64,000 bases of DNA from Lysinibacillus parviboronicapiens (GTDB lineage: Bacteria; Bacillota; Bacilli; Bacillales_A; Planococcaceae). Under the pieces are notes generated by a model. The model ran no database searches, was not told where the DNA came from, and worked only from the letters and a program-made list of their open reading frames with translations. This document shows, piece by piece, positions 17,803-26,553 of the stretch. How positions within the stretch are numbered: position 1 is the first letter of the stretch; every line of letters starts with the position of its first letter. The stretch spans positions 1 to 64,000 of the forward strand of contig NZ_PYWI01000001.1 in assembly GCF_003049575.1 (NCBI RefSeq). Reading direction: 5' to 3'. The translations under genes and the position numbers were made by a program.

Positions 17803-18534
17803 TTAGCCGATTTGCCCAGTTTCAGCTAACACGCGCAGTTGCTTCACTTCATGCTTGGACAATTCACGGTATTCTCCTGGTGTTAGGCCATAAAGATCTA
17901 AAAAGGCAAAGCGCTCACGTTTCAGCTTGACAACAGGTGTGCCGATTGCCTCGAACATGCGACGTACTTGTCGATTACGCCCTTCATGAATGGTAATTTC
18001 ACAAATTGCTTTACCTGCTTGCTCGTCAAAAGAGGTCATACTCACTTTAGCCGGTGCTGTTTTGCCATCCTCTAACTTAATACCACGCTGTAGCTTTTTT
18101 AAACCTTCAACTGTTGGCACACCTTTGACACGTGCAATATACGTTTTGTCAATTTTAAACTTAGGATGCGTCAGCATATAGGAAAATTCGCCATCATTTG
18201 TTAATAGCAATAACCCTGATGTATCATAATCAAGACGTCCTACTGGGAAGATACGTTGCGGCATATGCTTAAATAAATCTGTGACAGTTTTGCGTCCTTT
18301 ATCATCTGTCACAGCAGAAATCGTACCACGTGGTTTATATAGTAAATAATATACTTTATCCTCTTTTTCAAGTTTTACGCCTTCAACCTCAATTGTATCT
18401 GAGTTAGACACCTTTGTGCCGAGCTCACGTACCACAACACCGTTGACCTTTACTTTACCTTCTACTATCAATTGCTCTGCTTTACGCCTTGATGCAACAC
18501 CTGCATAAGCAATGACTTTTTGTAATCTTTCCAT
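17803..18534 (-). CDS. rluB: 23S rRNA pseudouridine synthase RluB
   Basis: 243 residues. N-terminal S4-like RNA-binding domain (about 1-60), then the RsuA/RluB catalytic domain with GRLDYDTSGLLLLTNDG holding the catalytic Asp, and the late KTYIARVKG and HEGRNRQVRRM motifs. Modifies 23S rRNA near position 2605 in the family. AGAGGTGAAACA precedes ATG 18534. In B. subtilis rluB sits just upstream of resA, as here. Confidence 0.95.
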   Translation of the reverse strand: MERLQKVIAYAGVASRRKAEQLIVEGKVKVNGVVVRELGTKVSNSDTIEVEGVKLEKEDKVYYLLYKPRGTISAVTDDKGRKTVTDLFKHMPQRIFPVGRLDYDTSGLLLLTNDGEFSYMLTHPKFKIDKTYIARVKGVPTVEGLKKLQRGIKLEDGKTAPAKVSMTSFDEQAGKAICEITIHEGRNRQVRRMFEAIGTPVVKLKRERFAFLDLYGLTPGEYRELSKHEVKQLRVLAETGQIG

Positions 18535-19118
18535 TGTTTCACCTCTAGTTTGAATTCACCTTGGCATCCGCCAAAAACCTTAACTTTAATACATCTAAAG
18601 AACAAGGTTATTTTTCCCGTTAATCTGTGAAAATTATGTCATACTTTTGTTCATTATTAAAGGAAAACTAATTATACACAAGTAATACGAGTATTCGAAA
18701 TAGTTTTTTATTTGCCGTTGTCCTATGATTTAGACTTGTTCTTTATCCATATTCACTTCATTATTCTTCATTTATTTCTAATATACACTATTTTGAAGCT
18801 AGTAAATCGCATTCACAATATGCTAGTTTTTTTGTTGGTAAAAAAGTGGTTAACAAATAAATAGCATTAGAAAAACAGGACATTCCTTTATTCTAGGTTA
18901 TCCACCCACATAAAAAACCCACCACTTCTGCAGCTTTTTAACATTATTCATTTTCATTAAACTTATTTTCAATGGTTAGTCCATCTTTACTCAATGCACT
19001 ATTATTAGATTGTCTTGCTCTCGTTAAATTCACTGTCAACACATGCTCAATTGGAGCGCTAATGGGAAGATCAGTTTATCTAGTACGGTTACACCCTTTT
19101 TTCAACCCTCAAATAAAC
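18535..19118. other. Gene-free stretch where spmA/spmB lie in B. subtilis
   Basis: About 580 AT-rich bases without a supportable gene. A minus-strand frame is open for 43 codons (19075-18944, ending KDGLTIENKFNENE) but has no start with a ribosome binding site; it may be a remnant. In B. subtilis spmA and spmB occupy the interval between dacB and the rluB-res region. Confidence 0.55.
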
Positions 19119-19148
19119 AAAAAAGCAGATCGCTTTTAACGATCCGCT
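19119..19148 (-). terminator. Terminator of the dacB-like gene
   Basis: AGCGGATCG/CGATCTGCT stem with a seven-base loop and T6 on the minus strand. The 5' half of the stem codes for the last four residues of the protein. Confidence 0.8.
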
Positions 19149-20209
19149 GATTCTACAATTACGGGTGTTGCGTAGATGCGTTCTTCACCGATAAAAATGG
19201 AAAGTACAGCTTCCTTTCTTTTTCTAGAAACTTGTAGTACTTGCCTTACCGCCTCTTTTTCCTCTTTCTTTAACTGCAAACGAATCGGTTGCTCTAAACG
19301 AATGGCCAGTTTATCGTTCACATTATATTTGCCCTTTTTTACTACGGTCTCGATGTTGTAATTTTGCCACACCGAATTGGCTAAACCACGGTGTACATTC
19401 CAATCATCTGACTCATTCAATGTCACAACAATACAGGTTTGCCCGTCCTTTTGAAAGGCGGTTGCAAGTGTGCGACCAGCTACCTTTGTAAAACCGGTCT
19501 TGCCAGCAAACGCTGTACCTGTTGCAGATTTCAATGAACTTACAGGCTGCTCTGCCTCGTCATTTATTTCTGAAGCGACCCCTGAGCCTTCTCGTAATAA
19601 ACGATGCTTATTTTCCCACAGCATGCCATTGACTGTATTTGCTCGATATAAGACAGTTGATGTAATTTTTTCAAACGATTTATTTTGAAGTGCCACTCGT
19701 AGCATTTCAGCTGTATCCCTCGCAGATGATAAGTGTTGATCATGATGTAAGCCCGACGGATTCATAAAAACTGTATTCGTGAGACCTGCAATCATAGCTC
19801 GCTCGTTCATTAAACGCACAAAACCTTCAACAGATCCACCTACATGCTCAGCTAATGCGGTTGCCGCATCATTGCCTGAACGTAGCATTAAGCCATATAA
19901 CAGTGTTTCTACCGTAACTGTTTCACCTGCTTGCAAGTAGATGGAGGAACCCTCAGCCATTGCAGCATTCGGTGATATTACTACCTCTTCTTGAAGGTCA
20001 CTATTTTCTATAGCGACAAGTGCTGTCCAAATTTTCGTTAAGCTCGCAATCGGAAGTCGTGCATCACTATTTACACCATTTAAAACACGACCAGTATCAC
20101 CATCCAAGACGACATGTCCGCTACCACCTCTTGCCAAGCCGTTTTCCGGAAAAATCAAGAATCCCACTAACAACATCAACACCATTAAACGTACTAACCG
20201 AAGCAACAA
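19136..20209 (-). CDS. dacB: D-alanyl-D-alanine carboxypeptidase (PBP5*-like)
   Basis: 357 residues. Signal peptide 1-27, then a class A D,D-peptidase with all three motifs: SLTK at 56-59 (acylating Ser56), SGN at 111-113, KTG at 237-239. Removes the terminal D-Ala of peptidoglycan stem peptides. In B. subtilis DacB trims the spore cortex in the mother cell; the neighbourhood (scpAB on one side, rluB-res on the other) supports that identity over vegetative DacA. TTG 20209 lies four bases after AAGGAG and a second TTG three bases on is an alternative. spmA/spmB do not follow it here. Confidence 0.85.
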   Translation of the reverse strand: MLLRLVRLMVLMLLVGFLIFPENGLARGGSGHVVLDGDTGRVLNGVNSDARLPIASLTKIWTALVAIENSDLQEEVVISPNAAMAEGSSIYLQAGETVTVETLLYGLMLRSGNDAATALAEHVGGSVEGFVRLMNERAMIAGLTNTVFMNPSGLHHDQHLSSARDTAEMLRVALQNKSFEKITSTVLYRANTVNGMLWENKHRLLREGSGVASEINDEAEQPVSSLKSATGTAFAGKTGFTKVAGRTLATAFQKDGQTCIVVTLNESDDWNVHRGLANSVWQNYNIETVVKKGKYNVNDKLAIRLEQPIRLQLKKEEKEAVRQVLQVSRKRKEAVLSIFIGEERIYATPVIVESADR

Positions 20210-20416
20210 GCCACTCCTTATTAAATGATTTAAAAGTATTGTTTCTTATATATTGTTTAGACCAAAACACCACCCGGGGTCGTAAAAAATTTACGCTTGA
20301 AAGCCGAAAATTTGCTCTCACTTCATGCGCTCAGAAAAATCTTCTCATCTTTGAACATTTTTTGCGGTCAACATTGATTGGGGATTGTTACTGGTCATTT
20401 TCACATTTTTCTTACG

Positions 20417-21013
20417 TTACTTTACGCCACTAAATGTTTCTTGGAATTTTGTCATAAATAAATCGGTTTCTTGCTCTGTTTCACCTTGTTCCTCCTCTGG
20501 TAGTGGAGGCATTTCTTCAATACTATTTAATCCAAAGTAATTTAAGAACTCTTTTGTTGTGCCATATAAAATTGCACGCCCTGTTCCTTCTGAGCGGCCA
20601 ACTTCTTTGACAAGCCCTCTTGAAGCAAGTGTTTGTAGTGGTCTTTCACATTTTACACCGCGTAAATCCTCAATGGCCACACGTGTAATCGGCTGCTTAT
20701 ATGCCACAATCGCCAATACCTCAAGTGAAGCTTGGGACAATGATTGCGCTGTTGGATTCTCTACTAATCTTTGAATGGTATCTGCGAGCTCATGTTTTGT
20801 CGTTAACTGATATACCCCGGCAATTTCTTTTATCGTAATGCCTCTCGTCAAATCTTCGTCATATGTTGTACGCAATGATTCCATTGTTTGTGCGACAAGT
20901 TCTTCCGCTTCACTCAATAAGTGCGCTAATTGCTTTATGGTTAAACCATCATCTCCCACGACAAATAATAAAGCTTCTATTCTATTTTGTAGCATTATTG
21001 TTTTCGTCATCAT
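20417..21013 (-). CDS. scpB: Segregation and condensation protein B
   Basis: 198 residues. Two winged-helix domains, with the family signatures EALLFVVGDDGLTIKQLA and SLEVLAIVAYKQPITR...RGVKCERPLQTL. ScpB dimer binds ScpA and regulates the Smc condensin that organises the chromosome. AAGGAGGAATGGG precedes ATG 21013, inside the end of scpA (32-base overlap), so the pair is translationally coupled. Confidence 0.96.
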   Translation of the reverse strand: MMTKTIMLQNRIEALLFVVGDDGLTIKQLAHLLSEAEELVAQTMESLRTTYDEDLTRGITIKEIAGVYQLTTKHELADTIQRLVENPTAQSLSQASLEVLAIVAYKQPITRVAIEDLRGVKCERPLQTLASRGLVKEVGRSEGTGRAILYGTTKEFLNYFGLNSIEEMPPLPEEEQGETEQETDLFMTKFQETFSGVK

Positions 21014-21761
21014 CCCATTCCTCCTTCTGTAATGTGACCGTTAGTTCTTCAAAATTACCGTCTTGCTGTACGATGACCACTTGGCGTTTCATCAGCTCAA
21101 GAAGTGATAAAAACGTCAAAATAAGCGTTGGCTTATCCTCATAGGGGAAAAGTTCGAAAAATGATGCACGTCCACCCGTCGAACGTAATGAATGAACAAC
21201 AGAACGCATTTGATCCCTGACTGAACGCTCTTGTCTAGCAACTGTTGTCTTCAGTGGCTTTTTTAATTTTTTTCTTCGCATCAGCTTTTGAAAAGCCCCA
21301 AGCATATCATAAATATTGACGTTCAAATCAAATAATGCCATTTGCTCATCTGAAGCTAAGCCAGATAAGTCTGCTGGTGGTCGCGTAAACACTTGTGCCC
21401 GATCTGACTCAAGTTCTTGCAAGTTGCTTGCTGCCTCTTTATATTTCTTATATTCTATTAATCGCTGTACTAGTTCTTCACGAGGGTCAGGTCCGTCAAC
21501 TTCTAGTTCGGCATCCTCTAGCTCTCCTTCATGAATTGGTAACAACATACGGCTTTTAATGGCCAAAAGTGTCGCAGCCATCACTAAGTATTCACTCGCC
21601 TCATTTAATTCCAGTACCTGCATAGCATGTATATGGTCGATATATTGTTGTGTAATTTCAGCCATTGGAATATCATAGATATCAATTTCCAATCTGTGAA
21701 TTAAATGCAATAATAAATCAAGAGGCCCCGAAAAGGCTTCTAATTTTACTTCATAAGACAT
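20982..21761 (-). CDS. scpA: Segregation and condensation protein A (kleisin)
   Basis: 259 residues. N-terminal kleisin signature VKLEAFSGPLDLLLHLIHRL and YLVMAATLLAIKSRMLLP; C-terminal winged helix ending near FLSLLELMKRQVVIVQQ. Bridges the two heads of the Smc dimer. First gene of scpAB; divergent from ypuF. Confidence 0.96.
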   Translation of the reverse strand: MSYEVKLEAFSGPLDLLLHLIHRLEIDIYDIPMAEITQQYIDHIHAMQVLELNEASEYLVMAATLLAIKSRMLLPIHEGELEDAELEVDGPDPREELVQRLIEYKKYKEAASNLQELESDRAQVFTRPPADLSGLASDEQMALFDLNVNIYDMLGAFQKLMRRKKLKKPLKTTVARQERSVRDQMRSVVHSLRSTGGRASFFELFPYEDKPTLILTFLSLLELMKRQVVIVQQDGNFEELTVTLQKEEWDDDENNNATK

Positions 21762-21931
21762 TGTTTACCACCCTGACATTCTATCAATTACGCTTCCAAG
21801 TAGTTGTCGTCGCTTTCTGTGCAAAAATTACTTCGACATTAGTTGGAAGCTTCAATTTTATGCAATATGTGGCTAAAAACCAACTGCATAAAGTTAAGTT
21901 CACGTTTTAGTATAGTGGAAAGGAGTTCAAA

Positions 21932-22435
21932 ATGCATCCACAGCATCATACTTTATTTATCGACTACTGTGCCTATTTCAATGGCAATGCGGATTATTTC
22001 GAGTGCCATGAAGTGTTAGAGGAGTACTGGAAAGACATTGCTCCGGGTGATAAAAACCATCCACTTGTTGGTTATGTACAGCTCGCAACAGGCCTCTATC
22101 ATTGGAGACGTGGTAATTTTACAGGCGCAGTTCGTATCTTGCAAAAAGCACTCGCTAATTTTCAATACAATGTGGGCCATGCCTTTTTTACAGAAATGGA
22201 CTACGAAAAACTACTCACACTTCTAAAGGATACGATATGTGCTATTCAAATAGGCAAGTCCTTTCAAGCTTTTCAACTACCGATGACACCAGCATTGCAA
22301 GAACTAACGGCCGTTCGTATACAATTTTTACCAACAAGTAGTTACGACTATCTTCTTCATAAACATATGCTTCGTGATCGCTCACATATTCTTGCGGAGC
22401 GACAAGAAAGTAAACAAAGAAAAAGCAGACGTTAA
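21932..22435 (+). CDS. ypuF: DUF309 protein YpuF
   Basis: 167 residues. Carries the DUF309 helix-turn signature: YFECHEVLEEYWK, VGYVQLATGLYHWRRGNFTGA and an alpha-hairpin of about 90 residues; the C-terminal 60 residues are basic and variable. Function unknown in the family. In B. subtilis ypuF lies between ribT and scpA, exactly as here, but here it is transcribed opposite to them. AAAGGAG precedes ATG 21932. Confidence 0.88.
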   Translation: MHPQHHTLFIDYCAYFNGNADYFECHEVLEEYWKDIAPGDKNHPLVGYVQLATGLYHWRRGNFTGAVRILQKALANFQYNVGHAFFTEMDYEKLLTLLKDTICAIQIGKSFQAFQLPMTPALQELTAVRIQFLPTSSYDYLLHKHMLRDRSHILAERQESKQRKSRR

Positions 22436-22454
22436 CACTCGTCTGCATTTTTTT
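22425..22454 (+). terminator. Terminator of ypuF (hairpin copy 1)
   Basis: GCAGACG/CGTCTGC stem with an eight-base loop and a T7 tail, overlapping the last codons of ypuF. The 22-base hairpin is repeated exactly at 22983-23004. Confidence 0.88.
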
Positions 22455-22477
22455 CTTTTAAAATAGAAGTATCTATA

Positions 22478-22612
22478 GGAAACCGTTGCTTTCCGCTACG
22501 GCGGACGCTTTTCGCGGGCACGGCTTCAGTCTCCTCGTTGCTACGCTCCTGCGGGGCCTTCAGCTCATGCTTTTCCCGCAGAAGTCGCCGTCTGCGCTCC
22601 AGAGGCACAATG
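22478..22612. repeat. GC-rich dispersed intergenic repeat, copy 1
   Basis: About 135 bases of markedly higher GC than the surroundings (GGCGGACGCTTTTCGCGGGC, CGGCTTCAGTCTCCTCG, CTCCTGCGGGGCCTTCAGCT, CCCGCAGAAGTCGCCG). Its framework recurs in opposite orientation at 40610-40690. The minus-strand frame over it is open but unlikely to be a gene. Elements of this look are scattered between genes in Bacillaceae. Confidence 0.75.
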
Positions 22613-22625
22613 TTAAGAAGAGCTG

Positions 22626-22770
22626 AATCAAGACCGGGTGTACCATGGAAAGAAACCTTTTTCACCAGAGCCGTTTGAAAAAGAAGAAATGAAAGAAATC
22701 AAGGTGAGTACGACTGGCCCTGAGAGTGGCTACTATGTATATTACGTTGGACAACCTTTTGAGGGATTTT
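22626..22770 (+). pseudogene. 3' remnant of an unidentified gene
   Basis: One frame is open to a TAA at 22768-22770 and reads like real protein: VYHGKKPFSPEPFEKEEMKE, KVSTTGPESGYYVY, YVGQPFEGF. It has no start codon and its 5' end runs into the GC-rich repeat, suggesting that the repeat or a deletion cut it. I cannot name the family. Confidence 0.4.
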
Positions 22771-22929
22771 AAAAATTGTCCATGCAGCTGATGCTTACTT
22801 CCGCTACCATGAATTTGAAGAAGCTAGCTAATTGGACATGGCAAAGTTCCAAAAATGGCGAAAAATAGTTGTAGCATACTACTCTTGTTAATAGGGGCTA
22901 TTTGGTACGAATATTTCTGATAAAATATC

Positions 22930-22968
22930 AAAAGGTATTCGGAATGTGATCATTCCCGAATACCTTTT
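22930..22968. terminator. Strong hairpin downstream of ribT
   Basis: AAAAGGTATTCGG-AATG and CATT-CCCGAATACCTTTT form about 16 pairs with a T4 tail in both directions. It lies about 20 bases after the ribT stop on the minus strand. Confidence 0.75.
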
Positions 22969-22982
22969 GTCGTCAATCTGAG

Positions 22983-23004
22983 CAGACGTTAACACTCGTC
23001 TGCT
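22983..23004. repeat. Second copy of the GCAGACG hairpin, inside the 3' end of ribT
   Basis: The 22 bases starting GCAGACGTTAACACTCG repeat those at 22425-22446. The minus-strand frame through either copy ends in ADEC, which is the natural end of RibT here. The interval between the copies holds the GC-rich repeat, the gene remnant and a hairpin. Confidence 0.85.
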
Positions 23005-23360
23005 TTTTCATCGATACATTGTATACATTTTTGAACAAATTCACGTGTTTCATCAGTTGCGCGCACATTTTCGTATTGGCCAAGGTCTGCCACTTCTTGT
23101 AGCATTTCCTTCGCCACACCCTCTCCTCTGTAAGAAGGGATTACGGAAACATGCTGAATTGTTGCAGTATCTTCGTCTATTACAAGACCAACGATACCAA
23201 CATACTCATCATTCTTTTTCCACAAATATAACACCCAATGATCATCATTTTCATATGATTGGATTGTCTCTGTGAGCTTTTTTATGTCTTTTTCGTTAGG
23301 CATAAACGAGAGTAGCCCCATCGCTATTTTCTCGAAAGCTTTTTTATATCGAATTAACAT
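22989..23360 (-). CDS. ribT: GNAT-family protein RibT
   Basis: 123 residues. The opening MLIRYKKAFEKIAMGLLSFM is nearly the same as B. subtilis RibT, and the acetyl-CoA pyrophosphate loop VIPSYRGEGVAKEML is present. RibT is the last gene of the B. subtilis riboflavin operon but its substrate is not settled. Here no ribDEAH precedes it; lysA and a microprotein gene do. The last codons lie within a hairpin that duplicates the ypuF terminator. Confidence 0.92.
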   Translation of the reverse strand: MLIRYKKAFEKIAMGLLSFMPNEKDIKKLTETIQSYENDDHWVLYLWKKNDEYVGIVGLVIDEDTATIQHVSVIPSYRGEGVAKEMLQEVADLGQYENVRATDETREFVQKCIQCIDEKADEC

Positions 23361-23446
23361 ATTTGTCTATTCCCTCTTTTTCTAGCTGTACATAATCTTT
23401 GACTATCCTACACGATTTGTACTTTTACCGCAAGTCAATTTCTGTC

Positions 23447-23557
23447 TTACGAACCAGGTCCGAGAATACCTTTTGAAGCTAACACCCAATAAACAACGCC
23501 CCATAACAAAATAAAAGTTGAAATGGATGCAAGTAATACCCATTTATTTTTTCTCAA
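23447..23557 (-). CDS. 36-residue single-span membrane microprotein
   Basis: TTG 23557 starts only three bases after the lysA stop. It is preceded by AAAAAAGGGTGAG, which lies in the last codons of lysA at the right spacing. The product begins with RKNKW, has one hydrophobic helix (about 6-27: WVLLASISTFILLWGVVYWV) and ends ASKGILGPGS. It is translationally coupled to lysA and followed by ribT. I do not recognise a family. Positive N-terminus suggests that the C-terminus lies outside. Confidence 0.65.
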   Translation of the reverse strand: MRKNKWVLLASISTFILLWGVVYWVLASKGILGPGS

Positions 23558-23560
23558 ATT

Positions 23561-24880
23561 CTACTCACCCTTTTTTAACGTTAGCGGGAGGTCGTTTTGT
23601 ACAATATCTTCATAACTTTCACGTTTGATGGCTAATTGATGCTCGCCATCTTCAGCAAACACCACCGCTGGACGTGGAACACGATTGTAGTTACTCGCCA
23701 TTGAGTACCCATACGCGCCTGTACAGAAGATTGCTAGTACATCACCTGAAGCTGCCTCTTGCAGTTTAGCATCGATAATCAATTTATCACCTGACTCACA
23801 TAGCTTCCCAGCAACTGTGTACGTCTCACTCTTCGGTGCATTTGCCTTACCGGCAATGACCGCTTCATATTTCGCATCATATAGTGCTGGACGAATATTG
23901 TCACTCATCCCACCATCGACCGCAATATATTTGCGCACATCTGGTACTGTTTTTTGTGAACCGATTGTATAAAGTGATGTCCCTGCATCGCCAACAAGGG
24001 AACGGCCTGGCTCAATCCAAATTTCTGGCATAGTAAGACCAAGTACAGTTGCTTTGTTTTTAACAACTGTAATCATATCCTCTACATATACTTGTGGCTC
24101 AAGCGGTGCATCTTCTTCTGTGTAACGAATACCAAAGCCCCCACCTAAGTTTAACACAGTACAAGTAAAATCGTGAGCCTTGTGCCAATCAGAAATTTTA
24201 TCGATTAATTTTTCACCTGCTAAGCCAAAGCCAGCTGTATCGAAAATTTGAGAGCCTATATGGCAGTGTAAGCCCAGCAGCTCTAAGTATTCATGGTTAA
24301 ATGTTTGCTGGAATGCTTCATCTGCTTGACCATTATTTAAGTCAAACCCAAATTTAGAATCCGCCTGTCCTGTTGTAATGAAATCATGAGTATGCGCCTC
24401 AACACCTGGAGTAACACGCAATAAAATACGTATTTTTTGCTGACGGCGCTCTGAAATTTCTTTTAAAAGCTCGATTTCGTAGAAGTTATCTACTACGATA
24501 CAACCAATGTTTGCGTCAAAGGCAAGTTCTAATTCGGCAATGCTTTTATTATTACCGTGGAAATGTATGCGCTCAGCTGGGAATCCAGCTTTTAAAGCAG
24601 TAAATAATTCCCCTCCTGAGACAACATCCAATGACAGATTTTCCTGTGCCGCTAACTGATACACAGCCACACATGCAAATGCTTTTGAAGCATAAGCTAC
24701 TTCTGCTTTTACGCCTAGTTTTTTAAACGTATCTATAAAGCCGCGAGCACGCTTACGAATAAGCGCTGTATCGTACACAAATAGTGGTGTACCGTATTGT
24801 TTCGCAAGCTCTAGTGTGTCTACCTGTCCGATTGTTAAATGACCGTCTTCAGAAATCGCTTGTGTTCCATATAAATGCAT
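23561..24880 (-). CDS. lysA: Diaminopimelate decarboxylase
   Basis: 439 residues from ATG 24880, eight bases after AAGGGAGAG; upstream in-frame ATGs are badly spaced, and B. subtilis LysA is also 439. Fold-III PLP enzyme: PLP lysine in VAYASKAFAC (Lys66), glycine-rich NLGGGFGIRY, EPGRSLV, CESGDKL and TGAYGYSMASNYN. Makes lysine from meso-diaminopimelate in the last step of the pathway. Follows spoVAF as in B. subtilis. Confidence 0.97.
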   Translation of the reverse strand: MHLYGTQAISEDGHLTIGQVDTLELAKQYGTPLFVYDTALIRKRARGFIDTFKKLGVKAEVAYASKAFACVAVYQLAAQENLSLDVVSGGELFTALKAGFPAERIHFHGNNKSIAELELAFDANIGCIVVDNFYEIELLKEISERRQQKIRILLRVTPGVEAHTHDFITTGQADSKFGFDLNNGQADEAFQQTFNHEYLELLGLHCHIGSQIFDTAGFGLAGEKLIDKISDWHKAHDFTCTVLNLGGGFGIRYTEEDAPLEPQVYVEDMITVVKNKATVLGLTMPEIWIEPGRSLVGDAGTSLYTIGSQKTVPDVRKYIAVDGGMSDNIRPALYDAKYEAVIAGKANAPKSETYTVAGKLCESGDKLIIDAKLQEAASGDVLAIFCTGAYGYSMASNYNRVPRPAVVFAEDGEHQLAIKRESYEDIVQNDLPLTLKKGE

Positions 24881-25095
24881 GTGCATCTCTCCCTTTTCAC
24901 ATCGTTCCATCCTGTGATCTACGGCCTTAGCGTCATTGCCTCCACATTACGAACTGTGCTTGCACAATACATAATATATGCTGAAAATTCGCCTGCGCAC
25001 GCAAAAAACATCTATTGAAAAAAGATAATTTTTGCAAAAATCACAAAATACTATATGTGAACTTTATCACATGGAAAAAACAAGCGCAACGGCTC

Positions 25096-26538
25096 CTATG
25101 ACCTTTTTCGCTGTTTGGAAGCAACTACATAAGGCCTTAGTGCATCGGCTGTCATCGGGAAACGGACAAGAACCCGAAGCATTGCATTTGGGAAGAACGG
25201 GATTAGTGGCCATAAATACGGCGCTTGTAATGGACGCAGCGAACATAAATACGTAAATAAAATAAATAATCCAATAAAGAGACCATCTGCACCCCATATA
25301 CCTGTCATTATTAATAACACTAGCCTAAAGAGCTTGATGGAAATACTTAGCTCGTATGACGGTATTATAAACGTAAGAATTGCGGCTACTGCTGTATACA
25401 ACACAACTTCCGCAGAAAAAAGTCCTACATCAATCGCAATTTGTCCAATAATTACACCCGCAACCAAACCCATCGCAGTGGATAACGGAGACGGGGTGTG
25501 AATGGCGGCCATCCTCAAGAATTCAATCCCAATATCGGCAATAAGTACTTGCAGTAAAATTGGAACATGAGACTTTTCCTGAGCACCTAAAAATGATAGC
25601 GTTTCAGGCAATAAAGATTCATTAGTTGCAAATAAATACCATAAGGGCAATAATAATAATCCCATTATCGTCCCGAAATAACGCATAAACCGAACAAATG
25701 TCCCAACGGCAGGCGCCTGCCTATATTCCTCAGCATGCTGTAATAAATGAAAAACTGTTGCAGGCACTAAAATAACAGAAGGTGAGGTATCCACTAAAAT
25801 AGCCACATGTCCTTCAAGTAAGTGGGCTGCTGCAATGTCAGGACGTTCCGTATAACGGACAAATGGCACAGGGTGGAACTTTTGCTTAAATAGCCACTCC
25901 TCTAATGATTTATCAGCCATTGTGAGTCCATCATGATTAATTTGTCCGAGGCGCTGTCGTAATTTATCGAGCATCTCATCATTCGCAATATCCTTCATAA
26001 ACGCCAGTGCAACATCGGTTTGACCAATCTTGGATATTTTATGTAGCTCGAAACGTAAATTACTATTGCGGATTCGTCGACGAATCAAAGCAGTATTTTG
26101 TGAAATCCCTTCAGTAAAGCCATCCCTTGAACCACGTATAACCTTTTCATTATCAGGTTCCTCTGGTGAACGCCCCGGATAATTACGCAGTTCAGCAACA
26201 TAACAATAACCACTTTTCGTTATAAATGTTACTTGCCCACTTAAAATGGCCAGTAAGTAAGCTTTGCGCTCTGTTTCCTCCGAACGGCCATGAAAATTGA
26301 AGTAAGCTTCAAAATATTCCTGCTCATCTTCAATATCTACCTCTTCATCGGGCAACATACTCGAGAGTAATTGCGTTAAGGCCTCTCCGTCCACAAGACC
26401 ACTTATATAGGCACAAAGGACCGGTAAATCCTTGACAAATAAATGCTTGATGCCTACGTCAAAAGATTCACCGTCCCCAAACTGATCTTTAAGAAAATTT
26501 TCGGCTTCTTCTAAGCTGTTAAATAGTTTATTTGTCAT
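25096..26538 (-). CDS. spoVAF: Stage V sporulation protein AF (GerA family)
   Basis: 480 residues. Soluble N-domain with GerA-type signature ELRNYPGRSPEEPDNEKVIRGSR-like block, then four to five membrane segments (about 285-460) including PTFLGAQEKSHVPILLQ-type region and GLVAGVIIGQIAIDVGLFSA. SpoVAF is a spore inner-membrane protein that assists germination with GerA-type receptors. It starts 15 bases after sigF. In B. subtilis spoVAA to spoVAEa/b come first in this operon; here they are missing and spoVAF follows sigF directly. Confidence 0.93.
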   Translation of the reverse strand: MTNKLFNSLEEAENFLKDQFGDGESFDVGIKHLFVKDLPVLCAYISGLVDGEALTQLLSSMLPDEEVDIEDEQEYFEAYFNFHGRSEETERKAYLLAILSGQVTFITKSGYCYVAELRNYPGRSPEEPDNEKVIRGSRDGFTEGISQNTALIRRRIRNSNLRFELHKISKIGQTDVALAFMKDIANDEMLDKLRQRLGQINHDGLTMADKSLEEWLFKQKFHPVPFVRYTERPDIAAAHLLEGHVAILVDTSPSVILVPATVFHLLQHAEEYRQAPAVGTFVRFMRYFGTIMGLLLLPLWYLFATNESLLPETLSFLGAQEKSHVPILLQVLIADIGIEFLRMAAIHTPSPLSTAMGLVAGVIIGQIAIDVGLFSAEVVLYTAVAAILTFIIPSYELSISIKLFRLVLLIMTGIWGADGLFIGLFILFTYLCSLRPLQAPYLWPLIPFFPNAMLRVLVRFPMTADALRPYVVASKQRKRS

Positions 26539-26553
26539 GCTGTCACCATTTTC

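Noticed and set aside
18944..19075. 43-codon minus-strand frame ending KDGLTIENKFNENE
   Set aside because: No plausible start codon or ribosome binding site and no recognised family; kept only as a note in the intergenic entry.
22432..22665. 77-codon minus-strand frame
   Set aside because: It consists mostly of the GC-rich dispersed repeat and ends in the ypuF terminator; the shared ADEC end with RibT comes from the duplicated hairpin.
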